Assembly: GCA_016296415.1 (NCBI GenBank)
Contig: JAEDJH010000045.1
Span: forward strand, 1-12,889
Origin: Clostridia bacterium
GTDB lineage: Bacteria; Bacillota; Clostridia; Christensenellales; CAG-138
Direction: 5' to 3'
DNA: 12,889 nucleotides
Shown: in pieces, positions 12,754-12,889 of the stretch
Numbering within the stretch: position 1 is the first letter of the stretch
Layout of the letters: each line of letters opens with the position of its first letter
The notes under the pieces: model-generated
Databases searched by the model: none
What the model saw: the letters and a program-made list of their open reading frames with translations, nothing else
What the model was told of the DNA's origin: nothing
Translations under genes and position numbers: made by a program

Positions 12754-12815
12754 AAAAATTTTTTTAAAAAATTTTGAAAAAAGGTGTTGACAATATTATA
12801 GACGACTGCTATACT
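12754..12815 (+). promoter_or_regulatory. Strong promoter with UP-like A/T tract, probably for an rRNA operon
   Basis: TTGACA (12787-12792) and TATACT (12810-12815) are separated by 17 bases, with a TG extension (12807-12808). Directly upstream (12754-12782) is an almost pure A/T tract of alternating A and T runs at the place where an UP element contacts the RNA polymerase alpha subunits. Transcription would start near 12822. This architecture is typical of rRNA promoters. Confidence 0.75.
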
Positions 12816-12821
12816 GTACAA

Positions 12822-12889
12822 GCTCACGCAAAACAGCGGCGGGCAAGCACCTTGAAAACTGTATAGTGCAACCAAAGAAACGCAAGTAA
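12822..12889 (+). promoter_or_regulatory. Probable rRNA operon leader with boxA-like antitermination site
   Basis: The leader contains GCACCTTGAAAACTG (12847-12861), close to the boxA element of Firmicutes rRNA leaders (TGTTCTTTGAAAACT), where NusB/S10 load for antitermination. GCAC (12847-12850) and GTGC (12866-12869) could pair around it. The remaining bases, ending AAAGAAACGCAAGTAA, are of the kind found shortly before 16S rRNA in Clostridia. No rRNA or tRNA sequence is inside the window. I infer that 16S begins a short distance beyond the edge. Confidence 0.65.

Noticed and set aside
12754..12782. A/T runs after glpK read as a terminator
   Set aside because: The self-complementary A and T runs have no GC stem. 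Their position just upstream of a TTGACA box fits an UP element better.

Overview
The window looks like chromosomal DNA from a Gram-positive anaerobe of the Clostridia, probably in or near the Oscillospiraceae/Ruminococcaceae. This rests on GC-moderate coding DNA rich in ATA (Ile) and AGG (Arg) codons, AGGAGG-type ribosome sites, sigma-A-type promoters, and proteins of Firmicutes type: a clostridial ThyA, a YdjI-like SPFH protein and a TupA-like ATP-grasp protein. I cannot name a genus. Almost every base is accounted for, and all genes but one lie on the + strand.

Layout. 1-330 is a gene-free, hairpin-rich stretch with a leftward promoter at its left edge and a MITE-like palindromic element in the middle. 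331-1711 is a two-gene dTMP/folate unit, thyA-folA; folA carries a short in-frame 15-bp tandem repeat. 1712-1888 holds a consensus promoter and a leader whose bases can fold either as an intrinsic terminator or as an upstream hairpin, so it is a candidate attenuator. 1889-7886 is one tight operon: a membrane-bound CapD/PglF-type nucleotide-sugar 4,6-dehydratase, a TviB/WbpO-type UDP-sugar 6-dehydrogenase, a WbpP/TviC-type 4-epimerase, a TupA-like ATP-grasp protein and a HisJ-type PHP phosphoesterase. The first three would make acidic and deoxy amino-sugar nucleotides for a surface polymer. The ATP-grasp protein could join an amino acid or peptide to it.

7887-10432 is a separate unit with its own promoter, a 12-bp hairpin at the predicted 5' end of the mRNA, and a terminator. 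It encodes a membrane protein with a Gly/Asp-rich exported segment, a Tim44-like domain and a zinc ribbon, followed by a YdjI-like SPFH (band 7) protein carrying four C-terminal zinc ribbons. It looks like a membrane-maintenance module, and no PspA gene is in view. The terminator is shared with a convergent flavin reductase-family gene (10488-11051, - strand). Divergent from that gene is glpK (11253-12725), which has its own extended -10 promoter.

The last ~140 bases contain an A/T-rich UP-like element, a TTGACA-17-TATACT promoter and a boxA-like sequence. This is what normally precedes a ribosomal RNA operon, so I predict a 16S rRNA gene just beyond the right edge.

The observations I would follow first are the attenuator leader of the polysaccharide operon, the pairing of uronic-sugar synthesis with a TupA-like ligase, and the Tim44-like/SPFH zinc-ribbon pair.
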